Shown piece by piece: positions 26,437 to 34,476 of a DNA stretch of 50,637 bases. The position numbers and the translations under genes were made by a program. Below the pieces are notes generated by a model, which saw only the letters and a list, made by a program, of their open reading frames with translations, did not search any database and was not told the DNA's origin. Each line of letters starts with the position of its first letter. Positions within the stretch are counted from its first letter, which is position 1. Origin of the DNA: Chloroflexota bacterium (lineage in GTDB: Bacteria; Chloroflexota; Dormibacteria; Dormibacterales; Dormibacteraceae); contig VBGR01000050.1 of the NCBI GenBank assembly GCA_005880695.1, positions 1-50,637 of the forward strand, given 5' to 3'.

Positions 26437-27371
26437 CGCGCATCAACGAGCACGTCCACGTGCTGGAGGTGCCGCTCGTGGCGAAGACTCCGGTCCGGGT
26501 CACGCTGGTGACCGGAGCGGATTACGCGGTGCTGGTCGACACCGGCACAAAGCAGATGGCGCCGGCCATCCTGGAGCTGATCCGGGAGGCGGCGGGCGAG
26601 CTCCAGCGAGTACGGCTCGTGATCAACACCCACGCCCACCACGACCACATCGGCGCTAACCACCAGATCAAAACCGCGTGCCGATCGCTGCTGTGTGCGC
26701 CAGTCGAGACCATCGCCTGGATCGAAGACTTCGAGGTCCACTACCGCGAGTTCTGCCTGGTCGCTCCCGAGGTGCTGCCAGACGCGCCCTGGATGCGCGA
26801 AGAGGCGCTTTCGATTCTCGACGCGGAGACGCACGTCGATCTCTGCCCTCAAGAGGGCGACCTGATCCGCCTCGGCTCAGGTGTGGAACTGCACGTACTC
26901 GCCTTGCCGGGCCACTTGAAAGCCGAGCTCGGCTTCATCGAGACGGCGACGAACACGCTGATCCTCGGCGATGCGGTGATCAACAACGGCATCACAGATC
27001 TCGGGCCGATGTTCCACGGCTACCAGCGCGCCGCGGCGTACAAGAGCACTCTTCGGAAGCTGCGCTCGCTGGCGGAAGAGCAGCGTTTTGCGAGCGTCGT
27101 CTCGGCGCACCTGCCGCTCGTCGACTGGGAGGGCTTTGTCGAGCTGGTCGACCGCGCCGAGAGCTTCGTCTCGAAGATCGAGTCGGATCTGCTGGCGATC
27201 GTCGAGGAGAAGGAAGACGGGACGCTGAAAATCGTCTGGGAAGCGCTCTGCGAAAAATGGGGCTATCGCGAGGAGTTTCGGGGCCTGGCCATGGTCATGA
27301 CGCACCTCGACCTGCTGGTCGCGGCAAACCAGGTCAGACGGTCGGAGGAGGGGACTTACCGGATCGCGTGA
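26433..27371 (+). CDS. MBL-fold metallo-hydrolase
   Basis: This 312-residue metallo-beta-lactamase-fold protein has the zinc motif NTHAHHDHIGA (His67, His69, Asp71, His72), the later ALPGHLKAELGF (His) and TLILGDAVIN (bridging Asp). A C-terminal helical extension (about residues 240-312, containing VEEKEDGTLKIVWEALCEKWGYREE) resembles the winged-helix tail of LACTB2-type enzymes. A hydrolase of a thioester, lactone or phosphoester is possible. It is translated from an ATGA overlap with the SDR gene, suggesting that the two act on one metabolite (for example oxidation of a sugar to a lactone, then hydrolysis; inference). Confidence 0.82.
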   Translation: MTRINEHVHVLEVPLVAKTPVRVTLVTGADYAVLVDTGTKQMAPAILELIREAAGELQRVRLVINTHAHHDHIGANHQIKTACRSLLCAPVETIAWIEDFEVHYREFCLVAPEVLPDAPWMREEALSILDAETHVDLCPQEGDLIRLGSGVELHVLALPGHLKAELGFIETATNTLILGDAVINNGITDLGPMFHGYQRAAAYKSTLRKLRSLAEEQRFASVVSAHLPLVDWEGFVELVDRAESFVSKIESDLLAIVEEKEDGTLKIVWEALCEKWGYREEFRGLAMVMTHLDLLVAANQVRRSEEGTYRIA

Positions 27372-27918
27372 TGGCGGCGCCAGACGAGAGGGCCGTGCAG
27401 GCGCGTGCAGCGCAGCGGGATCTGGTCCGGAGAGGCTACGACAGCATCTCCCGCGCCTATCGCAACGACGTGGGCCACCCCCACGCCGGAACCGCTGAGC
27501 ACGAAGTTCAGTATCAGGAGTGGACCAACGAGCTGGCTCAGCTGCTAAAGCCCGGCTCGACGGTTCTCGACCTTGGCTGCGGTGTTGGCATTCCTACATC
27601 AAAGCTGTTGGTGAGCAAGGGGTTCAAAGTCGTCGGCGTCGACATCTCCGCCGTTCAGATCGAGCGTGCCCGTCTGCTCGTTCCCGAGGCGACTTTCATC
27701 CAGGCCGACATGGTTTCTTGGGATGCCGAGCCGGAGACATTCGACGCCGTTGTTTCGCTTTACGCGTTGATTCATGTGCCGTTGGAGGCGCGATCTATCT
27801 CGATTGGTTGAGCCAGGCGGGCCTGGATCCGTCATGGCATCGATTCGTGCCAGGGGGGACCGGCGGCCACACGCTCGTGCTCGCACAAGCCGGCGATCCT
27901 TCGGTCGATCGGTCTTAG
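27371..27918 (+). pseudogene. SAM-dependent methyltransferase with internal deletion and frameshift
   Basis: The 5' part is a good class I methyltransferase: RRGYDSISRAYR, then motif I VLDLGCGVGIPTSKLL, VVGVDISAVQIERAR, and SFDAVV-type TFDAVVSLYALIHVPLE. Reading then runs out of frame at about 27785-27795 and stops at 27811 after 146 residues. In another frame, AIYLDWLSQAGLDPSWHRFVPGGTGGHTLVLAQAG is the expected C-terminal strand of the same family and ends at 27918. About 55-60 residues that normally lie between (post-motif loop, WLRPGG, WSH segment) are missing, so an out-of-frame deletion of roughly 165-175 bases fits better than a single-base error. ATG 27371 overlaps the MBL stop (TGATG). 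Confidence 0.8.
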
Positions 27919-27950
27919 GGCTCGTCCGCCGGGAGATGGGCGATCGACCG
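27902..27950. repeat. 10-bp inverted repeat across convergent stops
   Basis: CGGTCGATCG (27902-27911) and CGATCGACCG (27941-27950) are exact complements separated by 29 bases. They span the stops of the broken methyltransferase gene and the DUF4432 gene. It could act as a weak bidirectional terminator stem; no T-run follows. Confidence 0.3.
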
Positions 27951-29006
27951 CAAAGCTTGGTCGCACTCCTCGGCTCCGTCGAGGATGCTTAGCTCCGTTC
28001 GATAGGCCAGGCGCTCGCCAGGCTCGAGCATCGTCAGCTCGCCCTGGGCCCGGGTCAGCGCGCGCCCGATCAGCCCCGTTGTCGAGGGTTCGAGCCCGAG
28101 GGCGTAGGTGCCGCTGGCGAAGTGGCGCCACTGCAGGAAATGCGGCAGCGTCGTCGCGTCGTAGTCGAGAACGACGCCCCACGGCGAGGCCGGGTCGGCG
28201 CGGTTCAGGAGCGCGACTCTGACGCGGCCGTCCGCATCGGATTCCATCCGGTGCTCGAAGACCTGCTCCACGAAATCGGGCGTCGGGTTCGTGAACCGCA
28301 GATGCTCATCTGGGCCGCCCGTCGCGGACGGAGTGCGGGAGACGACCTCCTGGATGGGCGCGGCCAGCTCACAGGACGGATCCAGGAGCGGGGCGCCGAG
28401 GTTGACGTGATAGAGGAGCATGTGGGGAGCGCTCTGGTGGCCGCGATTTTCCACCTCGTCATCCCAGACGATGCTCCGGCCCCGCAGCGAGGTGCTCAGC
28501 CGCCGCGTCAGGACCAGGTTCTCGGCCAGCGCGCCCGCTTGAACGACCTCGCCGACGGCTTCCAGCTCCCAGTCCTCGCCGCGCCGGACCTCGCCGTAGC
28601 GGCGGAGCAGCGCCGGAGTATTCGAGACCCGACCGTGGAGCCCGTACCGGGCTGACGTGCGGCCGGGATAGCCGTAAGTGTCACGGGGATCCTCGGCCGG
28701 GCCGAGAACGTGGTCGAGCCCGCAGGTCACGAGCAGACCACCCTGGAACGTCCGCAGGAAGCCGAGGCCCTCGGGTTCGCGGTACCAGGGTCCGATCAGG
28801 CCGACGGGTGAGAGCCAGGAGATCGAACGGCCGTTATAGCGGCACCAGGCGATGTCCATGGCCCGGTCGACCAGCACCCCGAAGTCGAGGCCCGCGGCGG
28901 TCCGGAACTCGACGACCCTGACGCCGCGTTCGACCCCGTCCTGCAAGGTGACCAGTCGGGTTCCGCCCAGCTGCTGCAGGTGGCCGACGTTCTCCGGAGC
29001 GCCCAT
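27915..29006 (-). CDS. DUF4432 family protein, aldose-1-epimerase-like fold
   Basis: This 363-residue protein matches the DUF4432/galactose-mutarotase-like superfamily. It has GVRVVEFRTAAGLDFGVLVDRAMDIAWCRYNGRSISWLSP, GLLVTCGLDHVLGP, SARYGLHGRVSNTPA, MLLYHVNLGAPLLD and a late LGLEPST segment. The family's His/Glu positions (YGLHGR, LYHVNLG, LEPST) are retained, so a role in handling a sugar or sugar-acid anomer or isomer is likely. ATG 29006 follows a GGGG stretch and lies 16 bases after a TATAAG element. Longer N-terminal options would run into the divergent glycosidase gene. It converges on the broken methyltransferase gene. Confidence 0.8.
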   Translation of the reverse strand: MGAPENVGHLQQLGGTRLVTLQDGVERGVRVVEFRTAAGLDFGVLVDRAMDIAWCRYNGRSISWLSPVGLIGPWYREPEGLGFLRTFQGGLLVTCGLDHVLGPAEDPRDTYGYPGRTSARYGLHGRVSNTPALLRRYGEVRRGEDWELEAVGEVVQAGALAENLVLTRRLSTSLRGRSIVWDDEVENRGHQSAPHMLLYHVNLGAPLLDPSCELAAPIQEVVSRTPSATGGPDEHLRFTNPTPDFVEQVFEHRMESDADGRVRVALLNRADPASPWGVVLDYDATTLPHFLQWRHFASGTYALGLEPSTTGLIGRALTRAQGELTMLEPGERLAYRTELSILDGAEECDQALRSIAHLPADEP

Positions 29007-29032
29007 CCCCAACGTGGTACCACTTATAGCCC
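29007..29032. promoter_or_regulatory. Compact divergent control region with palindrome GTGGTACCAC
   Basis: Only 26 bases separate the starts of the DUF4432 gene (29006, minus) and the glycosidase gene (29033, plus). They contain a perfect 10-base palindrome GTGGTACCAC (29014-29023) immediately downstream of TATAAG on the minus strand (29028-29023). A repressor bound there would cover the DUF4432 promoter and possibly that of the iol operon. A plus-strand promoter is not obvious in this gap and may lie inside the DUF4432 gene. Confidence 0.4.
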
Positions 29033-30748
29033 GTGCTGGTGCCCGACGCGGACGGCCGCCTTCACGGGCACGGCCCGCTGGCACTCCCCTTCTCGACGCC
29101 TCGCCTGCAAGGGCGGTTCGGTCCCGGGTGGACGGTCGACGACCTCGCGGTCTGGGGTGCGGGCAGTGTTGGCAGCATCCGGCTCCAGCCCGCGGCGCCC
29201 ATTTCGAGGTCGGCGGCGCTCCCCAATCGTCTTGAGCTGACTGGAGCCGGCTCTTCGTTCACGGCGGAAGCTCTCCCGAACGCTTCGTGCGTTGTCGTCG
29301 ACGTCCAGCACCCGGCCCCCGTATTGCAACTGAGTCTCCGATCAGCGGCCGGCGGCAGACGTCGACCCGAAGGCGAGTCGCTGCTGCTCCAACTTCCCCG
29401 GGCGGTCCTCATCGCGTGGGCGCGCGGCGCCGTCGCGAGCGATCGGCGCCTAGCCATCCCAGGCCGGTCGCGTCTCATCCTCGCGCTCGGTGCAACCGAG
29501 GCCGAGGCTCGTCGAGCGCTCACCGCCGTCCGGCAGGACCCGCATCCGCTGGAGGCCGGGCGTACCTATCGCACCTGGTGCGCGAGCCAGGTGCCTACCA
29601 CGGACCCGCTTTTGGGCTCGCTCCTGACGCACGCCCTGCATGCGGCGGCGTCGAGCCGAAAGCAGGACGCCGGCGGCGGCTTTGCCGGCCTCGCGGCGGG
29701 CTACGGGTACAGCTTTCCAGCGCGCACCTACTACCGCGATGGGTACTGGACCTCGCGGGCGCTGCTCCCCTTCAGGCCGGAGTGGGTTCGCGAAGAGATC
29801 AAGGTCCTTGCAGGCGGCGTGCACGCCGACGGTGAGGCGCCCTCCGGCGTGCTGGTCCCCGCCGGAGGCGATCCCGGCGGGGAATTCTGGCCGGACCACC
29901 TTGACTCGCCGCTGTTCTTCGCAATCCTGATTGCCGACTACATCGCGACAACCGGTGACCGGTCGCCCCTCGAGCACGGGACGGTAAGGGATGCGCTCAG
30001 CTCGATCGGGAAGAGGTACCTTGCCCTGGCGGAGACCGGCGGCGGACTGCCGCTCAAGCCTCGGCATGAGCGCGATTGGGCGGACAACGTGTTTCGGTCG
30101 GGCGTCGTCGCCTATGACGCAATGCTCTATCTCGGCGCCCTGCGCTCACTGGCCTTCTTGGCTGGGGACGATGTCCGGCTTCGGAATCGCTGCCTGAACG
30201 CCTACCCGATTGGGCAGAGGGCGCTCGAACGGGCGCTCTGGCTCCCTGACGCGGGTCACTACGCCGAGTACCGCGCCGCGGACGGATTCGTCGAATCCCA
30301 CCTGGCGATCGACAGTCTGGTCGGGGCCTGGCTGGGCGTGCTCCCGCCCGAGCGCGAGCGGCAGCTGCTGACTGCGGCCCAGCGGCTGCTGGTGACGCGC
30401 GACAACCCCGGCCAACCCTACGGCGACTGGGGCGTCATGGCCTGCTTTCCGCCGTACCGGCGAGCCGCCGATCTGCGGGGCAAGTCGAGGTTCGCCTACC
30501 GCTACCACAATGGCGCCGACTGGCCGTACTGGGACGCCGTGTTCGCCCAGGCGCTTCGCAAGCAGGGCGGCCAATCCGGCGCCTGGCGCCACGTCCTGAC
30601 GCGCTGGTGGTCCTACGGACTGGAGCAAGGCTGGCCGGAGCCGGTCGAGTACTTCTCGCCGCCGTATGGCCGCGGATCCCCGCTGCAGGCCTGGAGCGGC
30701 CTCGCGGCTGCCGTCCTGGCGGAGAGCGAAGCCCGGCCGCGGCTATAG
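29033..30748 (+). CDS. Six-hairpin (alpha/alpha)6 glycosidase-like protein
   Basis: This 571-residue protein has no signal peptide. An N-terminal beta-rich part (about 1-160) is followed by an (alpha/alpha)6-barrel-like part. RTYYRDGYWTSRALLPFRPEW resembles the RD.fW motif of amylo-1,6-glucosidase/GH63-type and metal-independent alpha-mannosidase barrels. FAYRYHNGADWPYWDAVFAQAL resembles their late YHNG..WP motif, and VESHLAIDSLVGAWLG lies between. It is therefore probably a cytoplasmic alpha-glycosidase; family and linkage are not certain. It heads the plus-strand iol operon (iolG follows after ten bases), implying that its product feeds inositol catabolism. GTG at 29033 is the first plausible start; further GTGs lie just downstream. 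Confidence 0.65.
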   Translation: MLVPDADGRLHGHGPLALPFSTPRLQGRFGPGWTVDDLAVWGAGSVGSIRLQPAAPISRSAALPNRLELTGAGSSFTAEALPNASCVVVDVQHPAPVLQLSLRSAAGGRRRPEGESLLLQLPRAVLIAWARGAVASDRRLAIPGRSRLILALGATEAEARRALTAVRQDPHPLEAGRTYRTWCASQVPTTDPLLGSLLTHALHAAASSRKQDAGGGFAGLAAGYGYSFPARTYYRDGYWTSRALLPFRPEWVREEIKVLAGGVHADGEAPSGVLVPAGGDPGGEFWPDHLDSPLFFAILIADYIATTGDRSPLEHGTVRDALSSIGKRYLALAETGGGLPLKPRHERDWADNVFRSGVVAYDAMLYLGALRSLAFLAGDDVRLRNRCLNAYPIGQRALERALWLPDAGHYAEYRAADGFVESHLAIDSLVGAWLGVLPPERERQLLTAAQRLLVTRDNPGQPYGDWGVMACFPPYRRAADLRGKSRFAYRYHNGADWPYWDAVFAQALRKQGGQSGAWRHVLTRWWSYGLEQGWPEPVEYFSPPYGRGSPLQAWSGLAAAVLAESEARPRL

Positions 30749-30749
30749 T
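30744..30749 (+). promoter_or_regulatory. Candidate -10 element just before iolG
   Basis: TATAGT overlaps the glycosidase stop codon and ends 8 bases before the CTG taken as the iolG start. This is the spacing for a leaderless transcript. The context GCTATAGTGG resembles GCTATAAGTGG upstream of the DUF4432 gene. Suggestive only. Confidence 0.3.
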
Positions 30750-30757
30750 GGCCGGCA

Positions 30758-31759
30758 CTGAGCCTCACGATCGGACTGGCCGGCGCTGGGCGGATCGGCG
30801 CTTTTCACGCGCGGGTCCTCGTCGCCAGCCCGGAGGTGAAGACCCTGCTCATCACCGATCCCGAGCCGGGTCGGGCCGAGCGGGTCGCGGCCGAGCTGGG
30901 AGCCCGCAGCGTGGAGTCGGCGGAGGCGCTGGTCAGCGCCGGCGCGGAGGCCCTGGTGATCGCCGCCGCGACTCCCTCGCACGCGCCGCTCATCAAACTC
31001 GGCGCCGAGGCTGGGCTCCCGATCTTCTGCGAAAAGCCGATCGCGATCGACCTGGCGACGACGGACACTGTCCTGGAGCAGGTCAGGAAGGCCGGTGTCC
31101 GGCTCCAGATCGGCTTCCAGCGCCGCTTCGACCCCGGCTATCGCGCGGCGCGGCAGGCCATCCGTTCCGGCCAGCTCGGCGATCTCTACCTGGTTCGCGT
31201 GGCCGATCATGACCCCGAACCGCCGCCGGAACCGTACGTAGCTGCCACGGGTGGCATCTGGCTCGACTTCATGGTCCACGACTTCGACGCCATCCCCTGG
31301 GTCACGGGCCAGGAAGTCGTCGAAGTCTTCGCCGACGGCGCCGCCTACTCGGAGGTCTTCGCGCGCCACCACGACATCCACCACGGCGTGGCGGTCCTGC
31401 GTCTCTCGGGTGGCGCGCTGGGACTGGTGTCGGTCAGCCGCCACGACCCTCTCGGGTACGACGTCCGGATGGAGCTCCTCGGCTCCCGGCAAAGCCTCGC
31501 CGTCGGCCTCGACGAGCGGACTCCGCTGCGCTCGGTGGAGCCGGGGGTGGCGGCCCCCTCGGCGTCTCCCTACGGCGACTTCACTGACAGGTTCGAGGCT
31601 GCCTACAAGGCCGAGCTCGCGGCGTTCCTGGCTGCGGCGCGTGGCGGAGTTCAAGAAGGCTGTACCGGCGATGAGGCGCGAACCGGCTTACGGGTCGCCC
31701 TGGCGGCCGGGCGGTCCGTCGCCGAGCACCGTCCGGTCCGCGTCGAGGAAATCGGATGA
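30758..31759 (+). CDS. iolG: Inositol 2-dehydrogenase-like Gfo/Idh/MocA oxidoreductase
   Basis: IolG oxidises myo-inositol to 2-keto-myo-inositol with NAD. The protein (333 residues) has the Rossmann loop IGLAGAGRIGAFHA at the very N-terminus. Typical IolG features follow: CEKPIAIDL with Lys93, IGFQRRFDPGYRAARQAI, DHDPEPPPEPYVAATGGIWLDFMVHDFD with the catalytic-site His174-Asp175 region, then EVVEVFADGA. The start is odd. The frame is open back to a TAG at 30746 with no ATG, GTG or TTG before 30836. GTG 30836 would remove the whole nucleotide-binding loop, so a CTG at 30758 (LSLTIGLAG) or 30776 must be used, or the gene is miscoded there. ATGA overlap with iolE. Confidence 0.82.
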   Translation: MSLTIGLAGAGRIGAFHARVLVASPEVKTLLITDPEPGRAERVAAELGARSVESAEALVSAGAEALVIAAATPSHAPLIKLGAEAGLPIFCEKPIAIDLATTDTVLEQVRKAGVRLQIGFQRRFDPGYRAARQAIRSGQLGDLYLVRVADHDPEPPPEPYVAATGGIWLDFMVHDFDAIPWVTGQEVVEVFADGAAYSEVFARHHDIHHGVAVLRLSGGALGLVSVSRHDPLGYDVRMELLGSRQSLAVGLDERTPLRSVEPGVAAPSASPYGDFTDRFEAAYKAELAAFLAAARGGVQEGCTGDEARTGLRVALAAGRSVAEHRPVRVEEIG

Positions 31760-32646
31760 AGGTCGCCGGGGCACCGATCACCTGGGGCGTCTGCGAAGTT
31801 CCCGGCTGGGGTCACCAGATGGGAGCCGAACGCGTCTTCCGGGAGATGCGTGAGCTTGGCCTGGAGGCAACCGAGCTCGGCCCGCCCGGCTACCTCCCTG
31901 ACGGCGCCGCCGACCTGCGCCGGCAGCTCGACTCGTCTGGCCTGAGTCTCGCCGGCGGCTTCCTGGCTGCCGTGCTGCACGAGCCGGACAGTCGGGCGGC
32001 GACCCTGGGACTGGTCGGAAAGACCGCGGCCAAACTGGCGGCCGCGGGTGCCGAGGTGCTGGTCCTGGCCGCGGCGCTGCCGGCCGCCGGCTACGAGACT
32101 CGGGAACGGCTGACGGAGGACGGGTGGGCGGCGCTTATCGAAACGCTCAGTGCTGTCGAGGAGGCGGTTGCGGCCCGCGGCCTGCGCCTGGCAGTCCATC
32201 CCCACGCCGGCACGGCGATTGCCGGCGCCGCGGAGGTGACCCGGCTCCTGGAGCGGACGACCGCCTCCCTCTGCCTGGACACCGGGCACCTCTTCCTCGG
32301 TGGAGTCGACCCGGCGGAGCTGGCCCGCGCCGCCGGCGCCCGAGTCAGCCACGTCCACCTGAAGGACGTTGACGCCGGCCTGATGGCCCAGCTGGCCGGC
32401 GGCCGGCTCTCCTACCTGGAAGCCATACGCGCCGGGCTCTATCGACCGCTGGGCCAGGGTGACCTGGATCTCGAGGCAGTCTTCGGGAGCCTGCAGGAAT
32501 CGGGATACGAAGGCTGGTACGTCCTGGAGCAGGACGTGGCGCTGGCGGAAGAGCCGGCGCCAGGCGAGGGACCGCTGGTGGCGGCCCGGCAGAGCGTCGA
32601 GTTCTTCCGCGCCCTGGAGGGTCTCAAGGGCAGGATCGCGAAGTGA
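31756..32646 (+). CDS. iolE: Inosose dehydratase-like TIM barrel protein
   Basis: This xylose-isomerase-like TIM barrel (296 residues) fits IolE, which dehydrates 2-keto-myo-inositol to 3D-(3,5/4)-trihydroxycyclohexane-1,2-dione using Mn or Co. The start GAPITWGVCEVPGWG and LGLEATELGPPGYLP match inositol-cluster members. Metal-site residues are expected at LAVHPHAG, CLDTGHLFLGG, VHLKDVD and YVLEQD, all present. It is coupled by ATGA to iolG and by GTGA to iolC, and sits in the expected pathway order. The IolE assignment rests on fold plus context; closely related isomerases cannot be excluded by eye. Confidence 0.85.
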   Translation: MKVAGAPITWGVCEVPGWGHQMGAERVFREMRELGLEATELGPPGYLPDGAADLRRQLDSSGLSLAGGFLAAVLHEPDSRAATLGLVGKTAAKLAAAGAEVLVLAAALPAAGYETRERLTEDGWAALIETLSAVEEAVAARGLRLAVHPHAGTAIAGAAEVTRLLERTTASLCLDTGHLFLGGVDPAELARAAGARVSHVHLKDVDAGLMAQLAGGRLSYLEAIRAGLYRPLGQGDLDLEAVFGSLQESGYEGWYVLEQDVALAEEPAPGEGPLVAARQSVEFFRALEGLKGRIAK

Positions 32647-33590
32647 CGCCGCCCGAGGTCATCACGATGGGCAGGGTTTCGGTCGACCTCTACCCGGAGC
32701 AGATCGGCGTCACCCTGGCCCAGGTCCGCAGCTTCGCTAAGTCCCTCGGCGGCAGCCCGACCAACGTCGCGGTGGCCGCAGCGCGCCTCGGCCGGCGCTC
32801 GGCGGTCATCACCAAAGTCGGGTCGGACGGCTTCGGCGACTATGTCCGACAGGCGCTCGAGGGGTTCGGCGTCTCTGCGGGCTGGGTCGGCACCGACCCC
32901 GTGCTGCGCACGCCGATCGTCTTTTGCGAGGTGCACCCGCCCGACTACTTCCCGCTGCTTTTCTACCGCGAGCCGCAGGCGCCGGACATGCGGCTGGAGC
33001 CCGGCGACTTCGACGCCGCCAGCGTCGCCGCGGCGCCGCTCTTCTGGACCAGTGGCACCGGCTTCTCCGGCGAGCCGAGCCGGAGCACCACTTTGGGAGC
33101 CATGCGCAGCCGGCGTGGGCCCATCACTGTCCACGACCTCGACTTCCGACCTGGGCTCTGGAAGGCGGGCGACGATCCCCGCCGCTGGGCCCGGGAGGCG
33201 GCCGCCATGGCGACGGTGGTGGTGGGGAACCTGGAGGAGGTCGAGATGGCGACCGGGAGCCGCGACCCCGATCGGGCGGCGGCCGACCTGATGGAGCTTG
33301 GTCCCGAGCTGGTGATCGTGAAGCAGGGCCCGCGTGGCGTCTTCGCAAGAAGGGGGCGGGAGACGGCGCTGGTGCCTCCGATCCCGGTTGAGGTCATCTG
33401 CGGTCTCGGCGCCGGAGACGCGTTCGGCGGCGCGCTCTGCCACGGGCTGCTGGCGGGGTGGGAGCTGGACCGGTTGATTCGCTTCGCGAATGCGGCCGGG
33501 GCGATCGTCGCCTCGCGGCTGGCCTGCGCTGACGCGATGCCTGAAGATCGTGAGGTGGAGGCGTTGCTGGCGGCGCAAACCCATGTCTGA
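32643..33590 (+). CDS. iolC: 5-dehydro-2-deoxygluconokinase
   Basis: This is a PfkB/ribokinase-family kinase of 315 residues. IolC-specific features are GRVSVDLYPEQIGVTLAQVRSFAKSLGGSPTNVAVAAARLG at the N-terminus and CEVHPPDYFPLLFYREPQAPD in the lid. The second PfkB signature ICGLGAGDAFGGALCHGLL includes catalytic base Asp259. It phosphorylates 2-deoxy-5-keto-D-gluconate with ATP. GTG 32643 overlaps iolE by GTGA, and the aldolase gene starts inside its last codons (ATGTCTGA). Confidence 0.93.
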   Translation: MTPPEVITMGRVSVDLYPEQIGVTLAQVRSFAKSLGGSPTNVAVAAARLGRRSAVITKVGSDGFGDYVRQALEGFGVSAGWVGTDPVLRTPIVFCEVHPPDYFPLLFYREPQAPDMRLEPGDFDAASVAAAPLFWTSGTGFSGEPSRSTTLGAMRSRRGPITVHDLDFRPGLWKAGDDPRRWAREAAAMATVVVGNLEEVEMATGSRDPDRAAADLMELGPELVIVKQGPRGVFARRGRETALVPPIPVEVICGLGAGDAFGGALCHGLLAGWELDRLIRFANAAGAIVASRLACADAMPEDREVEALLAAQTHV

Positions 33591-34476
33591 CCTGCTGGCC
33601 CGGCTGACCCAGATCCGGCGGGAGCATCCGGAGCGGATCGCGGAGGCCCTGCGGTCGCGGCGCCGGCGGCCGTTGCTCGGCGAGCGCGGCACGCTCTTCC
33701 TGCTCGCGGCCGACCACCCCGCTCGGGGCGTGCTCAAGGCCGGATCCGAGCCAGAAGCCATGGCAGATCGGGGCGAGCTCCTGCGCCGGCTTCTCCTCGC
33801 GCTCGAGCGGCCCGGCGTCGATGGCGTAATGGCGACGCCCGACGTGGTCGAGGACCTCGTCCTGCTGGGGGCGCTGGAGGGCAAGGTCGTCTTCGGCTCC
33901 ATGAACCGCGGCGGCCTCAGCGGCAGCGTCTTCGAGCTCGACGACCGCTTCACCGCCTACACGGCGGCGGCCATCCAGGCAGCGGGCCTCGATGGGGGCA
34001 AGCTAATGGCCCGGGTCGCCGACGATGATCCGAGGTCGCTGGAGACTCTCGTCGCCTGCGCACAGGCGATCGGCGAGCTGGCCGCCAACCGCCTGCCGGC
34101 GCTGATCGAGGTCTTCGCCAGCCGGATGGAGTCGAAACGCGCGGTCAACCTGGACGGCCACGCTGCACTGATCCGGGCGGTCCAGGTGGTCTCGGGCCTG
34201 GGGCCGACCTCCGCCTACACCTGGCTCAAGCTGCCGGTGATCGACGGCATGGACCGGGTCCTGGCCGCCACCTCGCTGCCGGTTCTGCTCCTGGGCGGCG
34301 ATCCGGGCGCGGACGCGGCGGCCACCTACCGCCGTTGGGAGAAGGCAATGGCGGCGCCGCAGGTGATCGGTCTCGTCGCCGGGCGAGCCCTCCTCTACCC
34401 GGAGCATGGCGACGTGGAAAAGGCGGTGGACCAGGCCGCGGCGATCGTCGCCGGCCGGGCCGGGATCTCGGCGTGA
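33583..34476 (+). CDS. Cgl0158-type (beta/alpha)8 aldolase in the iol operon
   Basis: This 297-residue class I aldolase-like barrel belongs to the group often annotated deoxyribose-phosphate aldolase that sits beside iolC in actinobacterial inositol clusters. Visible features are LFLLAADHPARGVLKAG, GVDGVMATPDVVEDL, VFGSMNRGGLSGSVFELDDRFTAYTAAAI, LIEVFASRMESKRAVNLDGHAALIRAVQVVSGLGPTSAYTWLKLPV and LLLGGDPGAD. Its likely job is the IolJ step, splitting 2-deoxy-5-keto-gluconate 6-phosphate into DHAP and malonate semialdehyde. That role is inferred from position between iolC and iolD and the absence of any IolJ homologue. The ATG at 33583 overlaps iolC by eight bases; it is GTGA-coupled to iolD. 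Confidence 0.85.
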   Translation: MSDLLARLTQIRREHPERIAEALRSRRRRPLLGERGTLFLLAADHPARGVLKAGSEPEAMADRGELLRRLLLALERPGVDGVMATPDVVEDLVLLGALEGKVVFGSMNRGGLSGSVFELDDRFTAYTAAAIQAAGLDGGKLMARVADDDPRSLETLVACAQAIGELAANRLPALIEVFASRMESKRAVNLDGHAALIRAVQVVSGLGPTSAYTWLKLPVIDGMDRVLAATSLPVLLLGGDPGADAAATYRRWEKAMAAPQVIGLVAGRALLYPEHGDVEKAVDQAAAIVAGRAGISA

